From assembly GCA_016719015.1 (NCBI GenBank), contig JADKAZ010000001.1, positions 806,001 through 870,000 of the forward strand: 64,000 nucleotides of DNA, read 5' to 3'. Source of the stretch: Chitinophagaceae bacterium (GTDB taxonomy: Bacteria; Bacteroidota; Bacteroidia; Chitinophagales; Chitinophagaceae). The notes under the pieces were generated by a model that saw only the letters and a program-made list of their open reading frames with translations, was not told where the DNA came from and searched no databases. A program made the position numbers and the translations under genes. Numbering within the stretch: position 1 is the first letter of the stretch; each line of letters opens with the position of its first letter. Shown piece by piece: positions 17,995 through 27,250 of the stretch.

Positions 17995-20436
17995 TTAAAA
18001 TCCTTTTGTGGCCGGAGCAATTGTTTTTTCGATGAATAACATTTTCCCCTCCGAAGTCATACCTTCCACAATTATTCTGAATTTTTTTGTTCTGTCGTTA
18101 TTATAAAACCTAATCGGAAATTTTATATCCGCTCCGTCAATAATAATATCTGGCTGCCAATACAGGGTAATCCGGTTATCTTGTTGGGATTGGGTACTAT
18201 GGATTGGCGATACGATTGCATAATCAGGTGAGTAAAATTCCTTCATAATGGAATATCCCTTGTATTGAAAGATATCAGCGGAAGTAGAAAGTGCATTCGT
18301 AAGATCAGCACCTTTCTTTGTATAAATAGCCAGCACCCCGCCATTTCCATTTCCCTCTGCCCCTACAAAAGAACTGTACACTTTAATCATCGATACCTGG
18401 TTGGCCGGTATCGTTGCTACTAATCTGGCATCTGTCAGCATTTCGTTGAGGAATATCTGCATGGGGATGGGGCCGCCAGTAAGTGAAAATCGTTGCCGGT
18501 AAAACAATTGATAGTTAAGACCATTTTTCTCCACTTTTATACCAGCCACACGGCCTTGAATGTAGTCGAAAATATTATTTTGATAAATTTTTTCCGTGGT
18601 ATTTACCAGATCAATAGTCTTCTCTGTTAACCCCGAAAAAAGACCGCTTGCATATCGTTCTTCCAGCTCCTGCACAGCCGATTTTTTTTTCACTTTAAAA
18701 GTAACCCCTTCGAGCATTTCTCCGTTTGCTTTTAAAATACTCTCATAATCGTAATTCAATTTTGAAAAATCATACCCTGGCCGGGTGTTTTTGGTCCATA
18801 AAAATTGTTGTGCATCCAGGGCCGACAATGAGGAAACAATTCTAATTGAATCCATGTCGGGATGTATATCAAGCCACTTGCTTTTCTTTCCCAGCATATC
18901 GCTTACAAAAAACCTTGTCTTACCAAAAAATACCAGGGAATCCATTCTAAACCGCCCTTCCGCATCAGTTCCCATAAATTGCATACTACTGTTCAACGAA
19001 TCCTCAAAAGGGAAAAGCAATACAAATAATTCCTTTTGAGTCAATGGTTTTTTTGTATCACGGATATTCACTTTACCAGAAATAGTTATAAACCCTGCAT
19101 CTTTATAAGACAAAGGGCGGGAAGAAATACCTGCCAGTTCTGTCCATTTAAAACGACGCCATCCATGTGTCATCATTAATATATCAGCAGCATAGGTGGC
19201 AGAATCTACTGCAGCAGAAAAATAATAAAACGGATTATGGATGTATCCTTTCAGGTCTGCTGTCAGCAATAGGCTTGAAATAATGTTCTCTTTCTTTGCT
19301 ATTTCCAACGAATAGTCAGGATCAGTAATAGCCACAGAAAAACTACCTCCTACCGTATCAGGAAAAGAAAGTGTGTAATGATTAAACCCTCTTTCTAAAA
19401 AATTAAGCGTATCTGTAATCAACTCCGCGGACTGCAGGTATTCTTTATTGTCAATAAATGAAAGCCGTTCTGCCAATGGCATATCATCTTTATTAAAAAC
19501 AGTAACCTGAAGGATACCTGATTTTAATTCTTTTGTACTGATAAAACCATTGAGGTCATTTTTTTCGCCATTCAATTTCATTTTAAAAACAACCCGGTGC
19601 TGCATTTGCCCGATCAAATAATCCGGCTTTAAAGAAACATTACCCGGTTGCTGGTATATTTCAAAATACCTCCCCTGTGCATTAGGAATCAACCGAAATA
19701 CCATTCCTGTGGAAGAAACAGGTGGCAAATAATATTTAGTCCGGGATTCATCATTATTCAGCAACACATAATACTTAACGGTACCGGAAGGTTTAAAGTC
19801 AAACATACCCATACCATCATGATAGCAACTAAGTTCAGCGACACTGTCTCCTGCTTCACTTAATACTGTCCCGGTGGTATTGACCGGCGAGCCATACAGA
19901 TCGGTGATCTTAAATGCAATAGTGTTCGGTAATCCGGCGACAAAAGTTCCGCTTTCAGGAAAAAACTCAACTTTCATTGCACCCGTAACAGGAACTGGTA
20001 CAGTTTTTTGCTTACTGCCACTTACATAAATAGTCTGCTTAAATAAAAACTCGTCACTATGATTAAGCATAGTTAGTGAGTAGGCCCTGATAAAGTAATA
20101 ACCGGTTGCTAACGTATCGGGCAGTTCAAACTGCCCTTTTGTATTACCATATACTACAGGTAAAATTTTTACTGATATCGGTACCGAAGATCCATTTAAC
20201 AATTCTACGTATAATGTTGTACTGATAGTATCTGGATAGAAGTCAGAATAAAGATAACTTTTAAACCAAACTGTTTCTCCTGCTATATAATTATCCTTGT
20301 CTAAATGCAGATAAACTTTCTCTACAGGAGATTTATCCGACCAGTTAGTAAGTAGGTCCTCCGGCTTCTGACCGCTAACACTAAGACCCCATAAAATAAA
20401 CAGAAAATGAAAAACAATAAATGATTTTCTGATCAT
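17995..20436 (-). CDS. exported MG2-domain / TonB-plug-like protein, copy 2
   Basis: About 813 residues from the preferred ATG at 20436, which starts a normal signal peptide (FIVFHFLFILWGLSVSGQ). An ATG at 20478 would overlap the upstream gene by 23 nt. The N-terminal region (PVEKVYLHLDKDNYIAGETVWFKSYLY) is an alpha-2-macroglobulin MG2-like domain. A beta-rich centre follows, and near the C terminus is a plug-like domain as in SusC/TonB receptors (NNIFDYIQGRVAGIKVE through GGVLAIYTKKG), with no beta-barrel after it. It is a close paralogue of the gene just upstream with the same order of domains; the two are presumably co-transcribed (19-nt gap). Function not known; periplasm or outer membrane expected. 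Confidence 0.88.
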   Translation of the reverse strand: MIRKSFIVFHFLFILWGLSVSGQKPEDLLTNWSDKSPVEKVYLHLDKDNYIAGETVWFKSYLYSDFYPDTISTTLYVELLNGSSVPISVKILPVVYGNTKGQFELPDTLATGYYFIRAYSLTMLNHSDEFLFKQTIYVSGSKQKTVPVPVTGAMKVEFFPESGTFVAGLPNTIAFKITDLYGSPVNTTGTVLSEAGDSVAELSCYHDGMGMFDFKPSGTVKYYVLLNNDESRTKYYLPPVSSTGMVFRLIPNAQGRYFEIYQQPGNVSLKPDYLIGQMQHRVVFKMKLNGEKNDLNGFISTKELKSGILQVTVFNKDDMPLAERLSFIDNKEYLQSAELITDTLNFLERGFNHYTLSFPDTVGGSFSVAITDPDYSLEIAKKENIISSLLLTADLKGYIHNPFYYFSAAVDSATYAADILMMTHGWRRFKWTELAGISSRPLSYKDAGFITISGKVNIRDTKKPLTQKELFVLLFPFEDSLNSSMQFMGTDAEGRFRMDSLVFFGKTRFFVSDMLGKKSKWLDIHPDMDSIRIVSSLSALDAQQFLWTKNTRPGYDFSKLNYDYESILKANGEMLEGVTFKVKKKSAVQELEERYASGLFSGLTEKTIDLVNTTEKIYQNNIFDYIQGRVAGIKVEKNGLNYQLFYRQRFSLTGGPIPMQIFLNEMLTDARLVATIPANQVSMIKVYSSFVGAEGNGNGGVLAIYTKKGADLTNALSTSADIFQYKGYSIMKEFYSPDYAIVSPIHSTQSQQDNRITLYWQPDIIIDGADIKFPIRFYNNDRTKKFRIIVEGMTSEGKMLFIEKTIAPATKGF

Positions 20437-20455
20437 ATTACTAAAGCTGTTTTTA

Positions 20456-22861
20456 TTATTGAGAAATAATTTTTTCAATCATCAGCATTTTCCCATCCAG
20501 CGTCATTCCTTCCACTACAATTTTAAAACGTTTTGTCCGGTCGCTATTATAGAAGGTGACAGGGATTCTGGGATTAAGGTTGCTAATTAAAATGTTGGGT
20601 CTCCAGCCCAATGTAATGCGATTATCTGCTTGCTCTTTAGCCGATTTATCTACGGCATAATCCGGTGCATAAAATTCTTTGATGACAGAATAGCCATTAT
20701 ACCTTACCATGTCAGCAGCATGCTGCATCACATCACTCATATCAGACCCCTTTTTTGTGTAAATCGACAATACACCACCTGGGGCATTGCCCGTTGCCGC
20801 TGCAAATGAACTATACAACTTTACCATAGCTACCTGGTTAGCCGGTATGGTTGATATAAAAGCAGCATCAGTTTCAATTTCATCGAGATAAAGCACCATG
20901 GGAAAGTTTCCGAGTGAGCTCATACTAGCCTGCTGCCGGTAATACACTTCATAATCAAACCCGTTAACTTCAATCTGAAGACCGTTAACTCTTGTTTGGA
21001 GATAATCAAAAATATTATTGTAAGCCATTGCATCATCAGAACTTACCAGGTCAATAACCTTGTTCGCATCACCGGAGAACTGACCATTGGTATATCTTTC
21101 ATCCAGTTCCTGAAGCAGGCTTTTTTTCTTTTTTGCCTTTAGTACCACTTCTTCCAACATCAGACCAGCCGCCTTTTGAATGGCATCATAGTCAATATCC
21201 ATTTTTTGCTGAGTCGTTCCGGCAAAGAAATCAACCCCTTTAAAAGGCGGGAGAATTGGGGGAAGAAAAAAAGTTCTTGACAATGAATCTGGAGCCATAC
21301 TTACATCTATAAACTGGCTTTTCTTACCTCGAATATCACTAAATAATATCCGGGATTTTCCGAAAAGTAGCATAGAGTCTAGCCGGAAGTTTCCCAATTT
21401 GTCTGTAGTAGCCATTTGCATACTCCGTGAAGAATCTGCTGCCATCAGCATCATTAATAAAGGCTTTTCGGTAAATGGCTTTTTTGTATCTCTCAACGTA
21501 ACTTTTCCCGACAATGTAATAAATGAACCATCTTTATATTTTCCCGGTTGATTTACTTTTTGTGAAAGTTCAGTCCACTTAAACCTTCTCCATCCGTTGG
21601 TCATCATCACCAGGTCCAATGCGGTTTTTACAGAATCATTATCGCTGGAAAAATAATAGGCGGGATTGTTAATATATCCTCTCAGATCTGCAGTTAGTAA
21701 CAGATTTGAAAAAATATTTTCTTCCCTTTCTGGTAGAAGGCTGTATTCCGGGTCAATAATAGAAACAGAAAAACTTCCCTGTACCGTGTCTTTTAATTGT
21801 AAACTGATACGATTCTTTCCTTTCGGAGAAAAATTAATGGTATCCGCCATAATCTCACCCCGCAGCAGATATTCTTTGTTATTGACAAAACATAATCTTT
21901 CGGCCAGCGGCTGATCATCCTTATTAAAGAAGGTGACTTGTAAGACTCCTGAATGAAGGTGCTGAGTATTAATGATACCCTGGATTTCTTCTTTGAATGT
22001 TTTGAACTCCTGTTTGAATACAATATGATGCTGCATCTGTCCGATCATATACGCTACCTGGAAAGCGGGGTCATCTTTTCGTTGTTTTAGTTCAAAGAAA
22101 TTCCCCTGCGGATGCGGAATCACCATCAATGCGATGCCTTTATTAGTTTGTTCTGGAAGGACATATTTTTGCTTAAAGGCATCAGCTTCCATTACAGCAT
22201 AGTATTTTTCGTTTGGTGCAGGTGTTAATTCAAACATTCCCATTCCATCATGCAGGCTATTGAATGACGTAACTATTTCATTTTTTTCATTCAATATATT
22301 GCCTTTAGCCACTGCTGGCAACCCGTTCTCATTTGTTGCTTTAAAAGCAACCATATTTAAGAACCCTGTGATTAGATTTCCCCCTTCAGGAAAAAATTCA
22401 AGCCTTGTGAATTTTTCTTTTGGCTGAACTGAGGGATTGTTCTTTTTTCCATAGATAATAATATTTCGTTTGCTGGTAAATTCAGCATCCTGATTCAGCA
22501 TAGTAGGTGAATAGGTCCTGAATAGATAAGAACCCGTTTTCAAGGAATCAGATAATTCAAAATGCCCATTGGCTGTTCCGAGCATTACCGGCACTATTGC
22601 CCGGCTGATTACAGTACCCGCATCGTTTATTAATTCCGTATACAAACTGGTAGTAATGGTGTCGGGCTGATAATCTGAATACAAATAAGCTTTGAACCAG
22701 GCTGTTTCACCAGCGATGTAGTTGTCCCGGTCGAAATGCAGGTATACTTTTTCGATGGGTGATTTAGCTGACCAATTAGAAAGTAATTGCTCAGGTTTTT
22801 GGGCCTGGCTCAGCAAACAAATAAAGAAGGTAAAGAAAATAGTCCCAGTCTTTTTTTTCAT
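20456..22861 (-). CDS. exported MG2-domain / TonB-plug-like protein, copy 1
   Basis: 801 residues with a signal peptide (TIFFTFFICLLSQAQ). The layout is the same as its downstream paralogue: MG2-like strand PIEKVYLHFDRDNYIAGETAWF near residue 35, conserved HDGMGMFELTP, AYMIGQMQHHIVFK and PLAERLCFVNNKEYL blocks, DLVMMTNGWRRFKW, and the C-terminal plug-like stretch ending GGVLSIYTKKGSDM. No barrel follows the plug. The two copies match closely along most of their length by eye, so they arose by tandem duplication. Upstream lies a 149-nt divergent intergenic region shared with a small lipoprotein gene. Confidence 0.88.
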   Translation of the reverse strand: MKKKTGTIFFTFFICLLSQAQKPEQLLSNWSAKSPIEKVYLHFDRDNYIAGETAWFKAYLYSDYQPDTITTSLYTELINDAGTVISRAIVPVMLGTANGHFELSDSLKTGSYLFRTYSPTMLNQDAEFTSKRNIIIYGKKNNPSVQPKEKFTRLEFFPEGGNLITGFLNMVAFKATNENGLPAVAKGNILNEKNEIVTSFNSLHDGMGMFELTPAPNEKYYAVMEADAFKQKYVLPEQTNKGIALMVIPHPQGNFFELKQRKDDPAFQVAYMIGQMQHHIVFKQEFKTFKEEIQGIINTQHLHSGVLQVTFFNKDDQPLAERLCFVNNKEYLLRGEIMADTINFSPKGKNRISLQLKDTVQGSFSVSIIDPEYSLLPEREENIFSNLLLTADLRGYINNPAYYFSSDNDSVKTALDLVMMTNGWRRFKWTELSQKVNQPGKYKDGSFITLSGKVTLRDTKKPFTEKPLLMMLMAADSSRSMQMATTDKLGNFRLDSMLLFGKSRILFSDIRGKKSQFIDVSMAPDSLSRTFFLPPILPPFKGVDFFAGTTQQKMDIDYDAIQKAAGLMLEEVVLKAKKKKSLLQELDERYTNGQFSGDANKVIDLVSSDDAMAYNNIFDYLQTRVNGLQIEVNGFDYEVYYRQQASMSSLGNFPMVLYLDEIETDAAFISTIPANQVAMVKLYSSFAAATGNAPGGVLSIYTKKGSDMSDVMQHAADMVRYNGYSVIKEFYAPDYAVDKSAKEQADNRITLGWRPNILISNLNPRIPVTFYNSDRTKRFKIVVEGMTLDGKMLMIEKIISQ

Positions 22862-23010
22862 GAATAACAGTTAGGGCATGAAATTAAGCCTTATCGAAAT
22901 ACCGCAAAAGCATCTTTATGTTAATGGTAAAGGAAACTTTACCGGAGATTGTTCCGTAATTTAGCCATTGTAGAAACCTTGAGATATACCTAACTTGTGT
23001 ACCTTATTCA

Positions 23011-23424
23011 ATGAAAATGAGAAAACTCATCCTAATTGCCTCACTAACAATTCTGTTGTCTGCATGCAATAAAACACCACTTAACCAAGAAGACCTTGTG
23101 ATACTCGCTATGACCGATGGTAAATGGGCTGTTACAATTTTCACCCTGAACGGAAATAATATTACCGCTGACTTTTCTGCTTACAGGTTTAAATATTATA
23201 AAAATAAAACCGTTGACGCCATTAATAACGGTACTGTTGAAAACACAGGAACCTGGGATGGGAATTCCGCAACCAGGACGACATCAGCAAATTTTACAGG
23301 AGCCGTCTACCCTCTGAACCTGATTAATGGCAACTGGAATATTGACCGTAATGGCTGGACCTATGTAGAAGCTTCACAGACTATAGGAACCGAAACCAAG
23401 ACCATGAAACTGGTAAAAGAATAA
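23011..23424 (+). CDS. small lipoprotein, lipocalin-like
   Basis: 137 residues. The signal peptide ends in the lipobox LLSAC, making the acylated Cys residue 19. The mature part begins with a short linker and then a beta-rich domain (GKWAVTIFTLNGNNIT, YRFKYYKNKTVDAI, GTWDGNSATRTTS) reminiscent of Bacteroidota lipocalin-like lipoproteins. It stands alone between a divergent operon and a convergent aquaporin gene. Ligand unknown. Confidence 0.82.
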   Translation: MKMRKLILIASLTILLSACNKTPLNQEDLVILAMTDGKWAVTIFTLNGNNITADFSAYRFKYYKNKTVDAINNGTVENTGTWDGNSATRTTSANFTGAVYPLNLINGNWNIDRNGWTYVEASQTIGTETKTMKLVKE

Positions 23425-23477
23425 TAAGCAGCCTGATTTTTCATTTTATCCCATCTACAAAAAAGCCTCCTCTTTTT

Positions 23478-24176
23478 TTATTCTTTTGTTTCAAACAATC
23501 CTTTCCATACTAATGCTGCAAGCACCCCACCAGCAATTGGTGCAGCAATAAATAACCATAACTGTGTTAATGCTTTTCCTTGTGCAAAAATGGCCGGACC
23601 AAAACTGCGGGCAGGATTAACTGATGTGCCCGTGATTGGTATTGCCACCAAATGAATCAGTACCAGCGTTAATCCAATAGCTAGACCGGCCATTGTACTA
23701 TTTCCCCATTTAGAAGTAGTAGCAAAAATTACAAAGAGGAATAAAAAAGTCAGCACCGCTTCCGCTAGAAAAGCAGATGTCATGTTGTAGCCACCAAGAT
23801 AACCTTCACCCCATCCATTGGAGCCCAATGCCCATTCTCCCATTTCAAAACCGGGTGCTCCTTTCTGAATTACATATAAAACACCTGCAGCCAACGTTGC
23901 CCCAATCAATTGACCAATGATATAATTAATGGCTTCGCCTGTTTTTATCTTTCCTGCAACCAGCATGGAAATGGTAATGGCCGGGTTAATATGGCACCCG
24001 GTTATGCCCCCGATTGCATAGGCCATTGCCACTACAGTGAGACCAAAGGCGAAAGAAATTCCTAATAAGCCAATACCATCCGGACCCGCAGCGGATACTC
24101 CTGAGACAACGGCTGCACCGCATCCAAAAAAGACTAGTGAGAATGTCCCGATTAATTCTGCTAATAGTTTTTTCAT
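23478..24176 (-). CDS. aqpZ: aquaporin (MIP family), AqpZ-like
   Basis: A water channel of about 232 residues. The ATG at 24176 (MKKLLAEL) is the usual start; an upstream one at 24209 is less likely. Six membrane helices and both NPA half-helices are present: CHINPAIT and SVNPARSFGPA, the latter with the Arg of the selectivity filter. His before the first NPA-loop and the overall length resemble AqpZ rather than glycerol facilitators. The subtype is inferred from these residues only. It is divergent from the peroxiredoxin gene (123 nt between starts). Confidence 0.92.
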   Translation of the reverse strand: MKKLLAELIGTFSLVFFGCGAAVVSGVSAAGPDGIGLLGISFAFGLTVVAMAYAIGGITGCHINPAITISMLVAGKIKTGEAINYIIGQLIGATLAAGVLYVIQKGAPGFEMGEWALGSNGWGEGYLGGYNMTSAFLAEAVLTFLFLFVIFATTSKWGNSTMAGLAIGLTLVLIHLVAIPITGTSVNPARSFGPAIFAQGKALTQLWLFIAAPIAGGVLAALVWKGLFETKE

Positions 24177-24299
24177 GTTGAGTTGGTTTTGGTTAAAAAA
24201 GACAAACAAAAGGACAACTTATTTAGAAGTTATTTGTTTCTCCGATGTATACTAATGTACGATAATTTATACTTTTCATTCCCTCTTCAAAAAAGACCC

Positions 24300-24770
24300 A
24301 TGAATATTGAAATTGGACAAACCGCCCCTGATTTTATCCTGTACGACAGCGATAAAAATAAAGTAACCCTTTCTGAATTAAAAGGCCAGCCCGTTTTACT
24401 ATTATTTTTTCCACTGGCTTTTACCAGTGTCTGCACAAAAGAGCTATGTTCGGTAAGAGATAATATAGGATGGTATAATAGTATTAATGCAAAAGTGTTT
24501 GGGATTTCAGTAGACGCATTGCAGACATTAGCTAAGTTTAAAGAGGACCAGCAATTGAACTTCACCCTTCTCAGTGATTTTAATAAAGAAGTTTCAAGAG
24601 CTTATGGTTCAATTTATGAGATGTTTGGTTTTAATATGAAAGGCGTATCCAAACGATCTGCTTTTGTAATAGATAAAGACGGAATCGTTCGTTATGCTGA
24701 AGTGCTCGAGAATGCCGGTGAAGTGCCAGATTTTAAAAAAATTCAGGACTGCCTCAAAAGCCTTAATTAA
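24300..24770 (+). CDS. peroxiredoxin (AhpC/TSA, BCP/AhpE-like)
   Basis: A thiol peroxidase of 156 residues. The start at 24300 is chosen because a longer frame from 24183 would overlap the aquaporin gene and has no family homology visible in its extra 39 residues. The thioredoxin fold begins IGQTAPDF. The peroxidatic Cys45 lies in PLAFTSVCTKELC and a second Cys50 has the spacing of the resolving Cys in BCP-type enzymes. The active-site Thr and the later Arg (SKRSAFVID) are present. It reduces hydroperoxides in the cytoplasm using a thioredoxin-like donor. Confidence 0.92.
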   Translation: MNIEIGQTAPDFILYDSDKNKVTLSELKGQPVLLLFFPLAFTSVCTKELCSVRDNIGWYNSINAKVFGISVDALQTLAKFKEDQQLNFTLLSDFNKEVSRAYGSIYEMFGFNMKGVSKRSAFVIDKDGIVRYAEVLENAGEVPDFKKIQDCLKSLN

Positions 24771-24903
24771 TATATCGTTAAAAACTATTGATAATTCTTA
24801 TATAAGAAGCTGATTATCAAATATTTTTAAAATATAGTAGTTTTACGTTGCATAGAAAAAAAATCTGGCTTACTTTTCGAATAATAAAAGTAAATTTGTT
24901 TCG

Positions 24904-25248
24904 TTGAGACGGATTCTACCCATATTATCCTTTATTCTGTTGATTGCCATTCAATCGCAAGGTCAATCTTCAAGAACAATTCCCGGTTCTGAAACAACCG
25001 ACAGGATAATTAAGCTATATCCTAATCCTGCCACTACCATCATCACTTTTGATTTACAGAAAGGCTACGAAAAAGGAATGTCAATTCAGATATATAGTTT
25101 CCTTGGTAAGAAGATGTATGATATGCCGAACGCCCCGCAAAAATCCACCATTAATTTGTCTGAATTTAACCGTGGGCTTTACATGTATAACCTGCTTGAT
25201 GCTACGGGCAAAGTTGTAGAATCAGGAAAGTTCCAGGTCACCAAATAA
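24904..25248 (+). CDS. minimal T9SS C-terminal-domain protein
   Basis: 114 residues starting at a TTG: no ATG or GTG exists in frame between it and the upstream stop. The signal peptide (ILPILSFILLIAIQSQGQ) is followed by about 95 residues, of which some 80 are a type A sorting domain (IIKLYPNPATTIITF, MSIQIYSFLGKKMYDM, FNRGLYMYNLLDATGKVVESGKF). There is thus almost no cargo. It may be a tiny secreted protein in its own right or a remnant of a larger substrate; the intact signal peptide argues for a functioning gene. Confidence 0.82.
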   Translation: MRRILPILSFILLIAIQSQGQSSRTIPGSETTDRIIKLYPNPATTIITFDLQKGYEKGMSIQIYSFLGKKMYDMPNAPQKSTINLSEFNRGLYMYNLLDATGKVVESGKFQVTK

Positions 25249-25269
25249 ATTACTCCCCTCTTTTCATTT

Positions 25270-26442
25270 TTACTGTACCTGTATAATCAGGAATTTGAGG
25301 TATTCTGTATTATCCATTCCACGGATAACAGGATGATCACCAGCCTGAGTCTGAAAAGTCACCTGTCTTATTTTTCTCCGTACATCCTTTGCAGCCATAT
25401 CAATTATTTGAAGAAACAATTCCGGGTTCACCAAATTTGTACAAGAGGAAGTAACTAAAAAACCTCCGGGCTTCACCAATTTCATTCCCCGTAAATTAAT
25501 TTCCTTATATCCCGTAATGGCTTTTTGTATTGTTTCCCTGCTTTTAGTAAAAGCTGGCGGATCCAGCATAACGACATCATATTGCCGGCCTTCTTTACCC
25601 CATTGTTTCAACACATCAAAAGCATTCGCCGTTTCAAACCGGCATTTATCACTTACACCATTTAACTCAGCATTTTTATTGGCCTGATCAACGGCATTAG
25701 CAGATATATCAAGTCCGAGTACTGATTTAGCTCCATAGCAAGCCGCATGAATTTCAAACGTACCAGTATATGTAAATGCACCCAATACATCTGCCCCCTT
25801 TACAATATGCTGAATGGCACGCCGATTGTCCTGCTGGTCTAAGAAATAACCTGTTTTTTGCCCATTTTCGATATCCACATAAAATTGAAGGCCATTCTCG
25901 GAAATAACGATTTTAGTATCAAAGGGAGCTGACAAAAATCCTTTTTGTTGCGGCAAACCTTCCAGTTCTCTTACAGGTACATCATTACGTTCATAAATTC
26001 CTTTAGGCTGAAAAATCTCATTCAACGCCTTTACAATCGCCGGCTTCCAAATATCGATTCCCAACGCCAGTGTTTGAATAACAAAATAATCGTTGAACTT
26101 ATCGATAATTAATTGTGGTAACGAATCCGCTTCCCCAAAAACCAGTCGGCAGTTCTCCGTATATCCTAATTTCTTTCTGTAATCCCAGCATTTAGCAATT
26201 TGATCAAAGAAAAACTTTTCATTAATCTCTTCTCCTTTATTTCGGGTAAGCAGGCGAACAAGTATTTGTGATTTCGGATTAATATATCCTTTACCAACAA
26301 ATTTCTTATCATACGTAAACACTTCAACAATATCACCTCCCTGTACTTCACCATCAATTTTATCCACCTCATTATTGAATATCCAGGGATGGCCATTAAC
26401 CACACGGGGCGAAATTTTTCTTTTCAGGTATACTTTATTCAT
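25270..26442 (-). CDS. rlmI: 23S rRNA methyltransferase, RlmI-like (PUA + Rossmann)
   Basis: A class I SAM-dependent rRNA methyltransferase of about 390 residues. The start at 26442 gives the standard PUA opening (VYLKRKISPRVVNGHPWIFNNEV); a frame from 26499 adds 19 unrelated residues. The Rossmann domain shows DVLGAFTYTGTFEIHAA and the catalytic motif VVMLDPPAFTKS, followed by LVTSSCTN with the conserved Cys. RlmI makes 5-methylcytosine in 23S rRNA; assigning exactly RlmI rather than a close relative is inference. It is divergent from grpE across a 208-nt region with an inverted repeat. Confidence 0.88.
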   Translation of the reverse strand: MNKVYLKRKISPRVVNGHPWIFNNEVDKIDGEVQGGDIVEVFTYDKKFVGKGYINPKSQILVRLLTRNKGEEINEKFFFDQIAKCWDYRKKLGYTENCRLVFGEADSLPQLIIDKFNDYFVIQTLALGIDIWKPAIVKALNEIFQPKGIYERNDVPVRELEGLPQQKGFLSAPFDTKIVISENGLQFYVDIENGQKTGYFLDQQDNRRAIQHIVKGADVLGAFTYTGTFEIHAACYGAKSVLGLDISANAVDQANKNAELNGVSDKCRFETANAFDVLKQWGKEGRQYDVVMLDPPAFTKSRETIQKAITGYKEINLRGMKLVKPGGFLVTSSCTNLVNPELFLQIIDMAAKDVRRKIRQVTFQTQAGDHPVIRGMDNTEYLKFLIIQVQ

Positions 26443-26514
26443 AAAGGGCTGCAAGTTACAAGAAGAAAGCCAGAAGGTGCCGCACTGTGATTTGGGCAAA
26501 ACAACAGTCAGATA

Positions 26515-26554
26515 AAGGTACTTCTTGTCACCTGTTCATTGACACTTGTACCTT
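26515..26554. repeat. imperfect inverted repeat upstream of grpE
   Basis: Arms AAGGTAC (26515-26521) and GTACCTT (26548-26554), with an inner pair GTCA/TGAC, about 50 nt upstream of the grpE promoter. It is not followed by a T-run on the plus strand. It could be a protein-binding site or a degenerate copy of short CTTGTACC-like units seen nearby. Confidence 0.45.
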
Positions 26555-26604
26555 GTTAAGGTCACTTTGTCCTGATATCCGCAGTCAGACTGCCGAAAGG
26601 AAGG

Positions 26605-26634
26605 TTGGCAATATTCTTGACAACCTTACCTTTG
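26605..26634 (+). promoter_or_regulatory. consensus Bacteroidota promoter for grpE-dnaJ
   Basis: TTG at 26605-26607, a 19-nt spacer and a perfect TACCTTTG at 26627-26634. The start codon of grpE follows 16 nt later, so the leader is very short. No CIRCE-type operator is visible, so HrcA control is not suggested. Confidence 0.8.
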
Positions 26635-26650
26635 CAGTCAATTTTAAAAA

Positions 26651-27223
26651 ATGGCAGCAAAAAATATGAAAGCGAACCCCACTAATACCCCGGAAAGTAA
26701 TATCGGTATAGATATTAATACCGACGAAAACCAGAGCGGAACATCCCACTTAAATGAACCTGTTGGGGAGGAATCGGACCTGGAAAAATTGAAAGGAGAG
26801 CTTGAAGAATCAAAAGACAAATACCTGAGAAAAGTAGCCGAGTTTGATAACTTCAAACGTCGCAGTGCGAAAGAAAGAATAGAACTGATACAAACAGCAG
26901 GCCGGGATGTAATTACGGATATGCTGGATGTACTGGATGATTGTGACAGAGCTCAAAAACAATTGGATGCCAGTGATGATGCGAAAGCGATAAAAGAAGG
27001 TGTTATGCTGGTGTTCACAAAACTTCGGAACACATTGCAATCTAAAGGTGTAAAAGCCATGGACACAGTTGGCCAGGAATTCAATGCTGATCTTCATGAA
27101 GCAGTTACTGAAATTACCGCTCCATCAGAAGAAATGAAAGGTAAAATTATTGATGAAGTAATGAAAGGTTATTATCTGAATGATAAAATCATCCGTCATG
27201 CAAAAGTGGTGGTGGGTAAATAG
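26651..27223 (+). CDS. grpE: nucleotide exchange factor GrpE
   Basis: The DnaK co-chaperone that drives ADP release. The 190-residue protein has an acidic disordered N terminus (about 1-45), the long coiled coil containing KYLRKVAEFDNFKRRSAKER (about 57-76), and the C-terminal beta-wing with FNADLHEAVTEI and VMKGYYLNDKIIRHAKVVVGK. It lies 27 nt upstream of dnaJ and shares its transcript. The dnaK gene is not in this window. Confidence 0.96.
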   Translation: MAAKNMKANPTNTPESNIGIDINTDENQSGTSHLNEPVGEESDLEKLKGELEESKDKYLRKVAEFDNFKRRSAKERIELIQTAGRDVITDMLDVLDDCDRAQKQLDASDDAKAIKEGVMLVFTKLRNTLQSKGVKAMDTVGQEFNADLHEAVTEITAPSEEMKGKIIDEVMKGYYLNDKIIRHAKVVVGK

Positions 27224-27250
27224 TGATTCGTTAATTGGTTAAATAAAGAA

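Noticed and set aside
23455..23475. A/T-only hairpin between the small lipoprotein and aquaporin genes as a terminator
   Set aside because: The stem consists almost only of A-T pairs; stability is doubtful.
24183..24299. Extended start of the peroxiredoxin gene
   Set aside because: It would overlap the start region of the divergent aquaporin gene, and the extra residues show no peroxiredoxin features.
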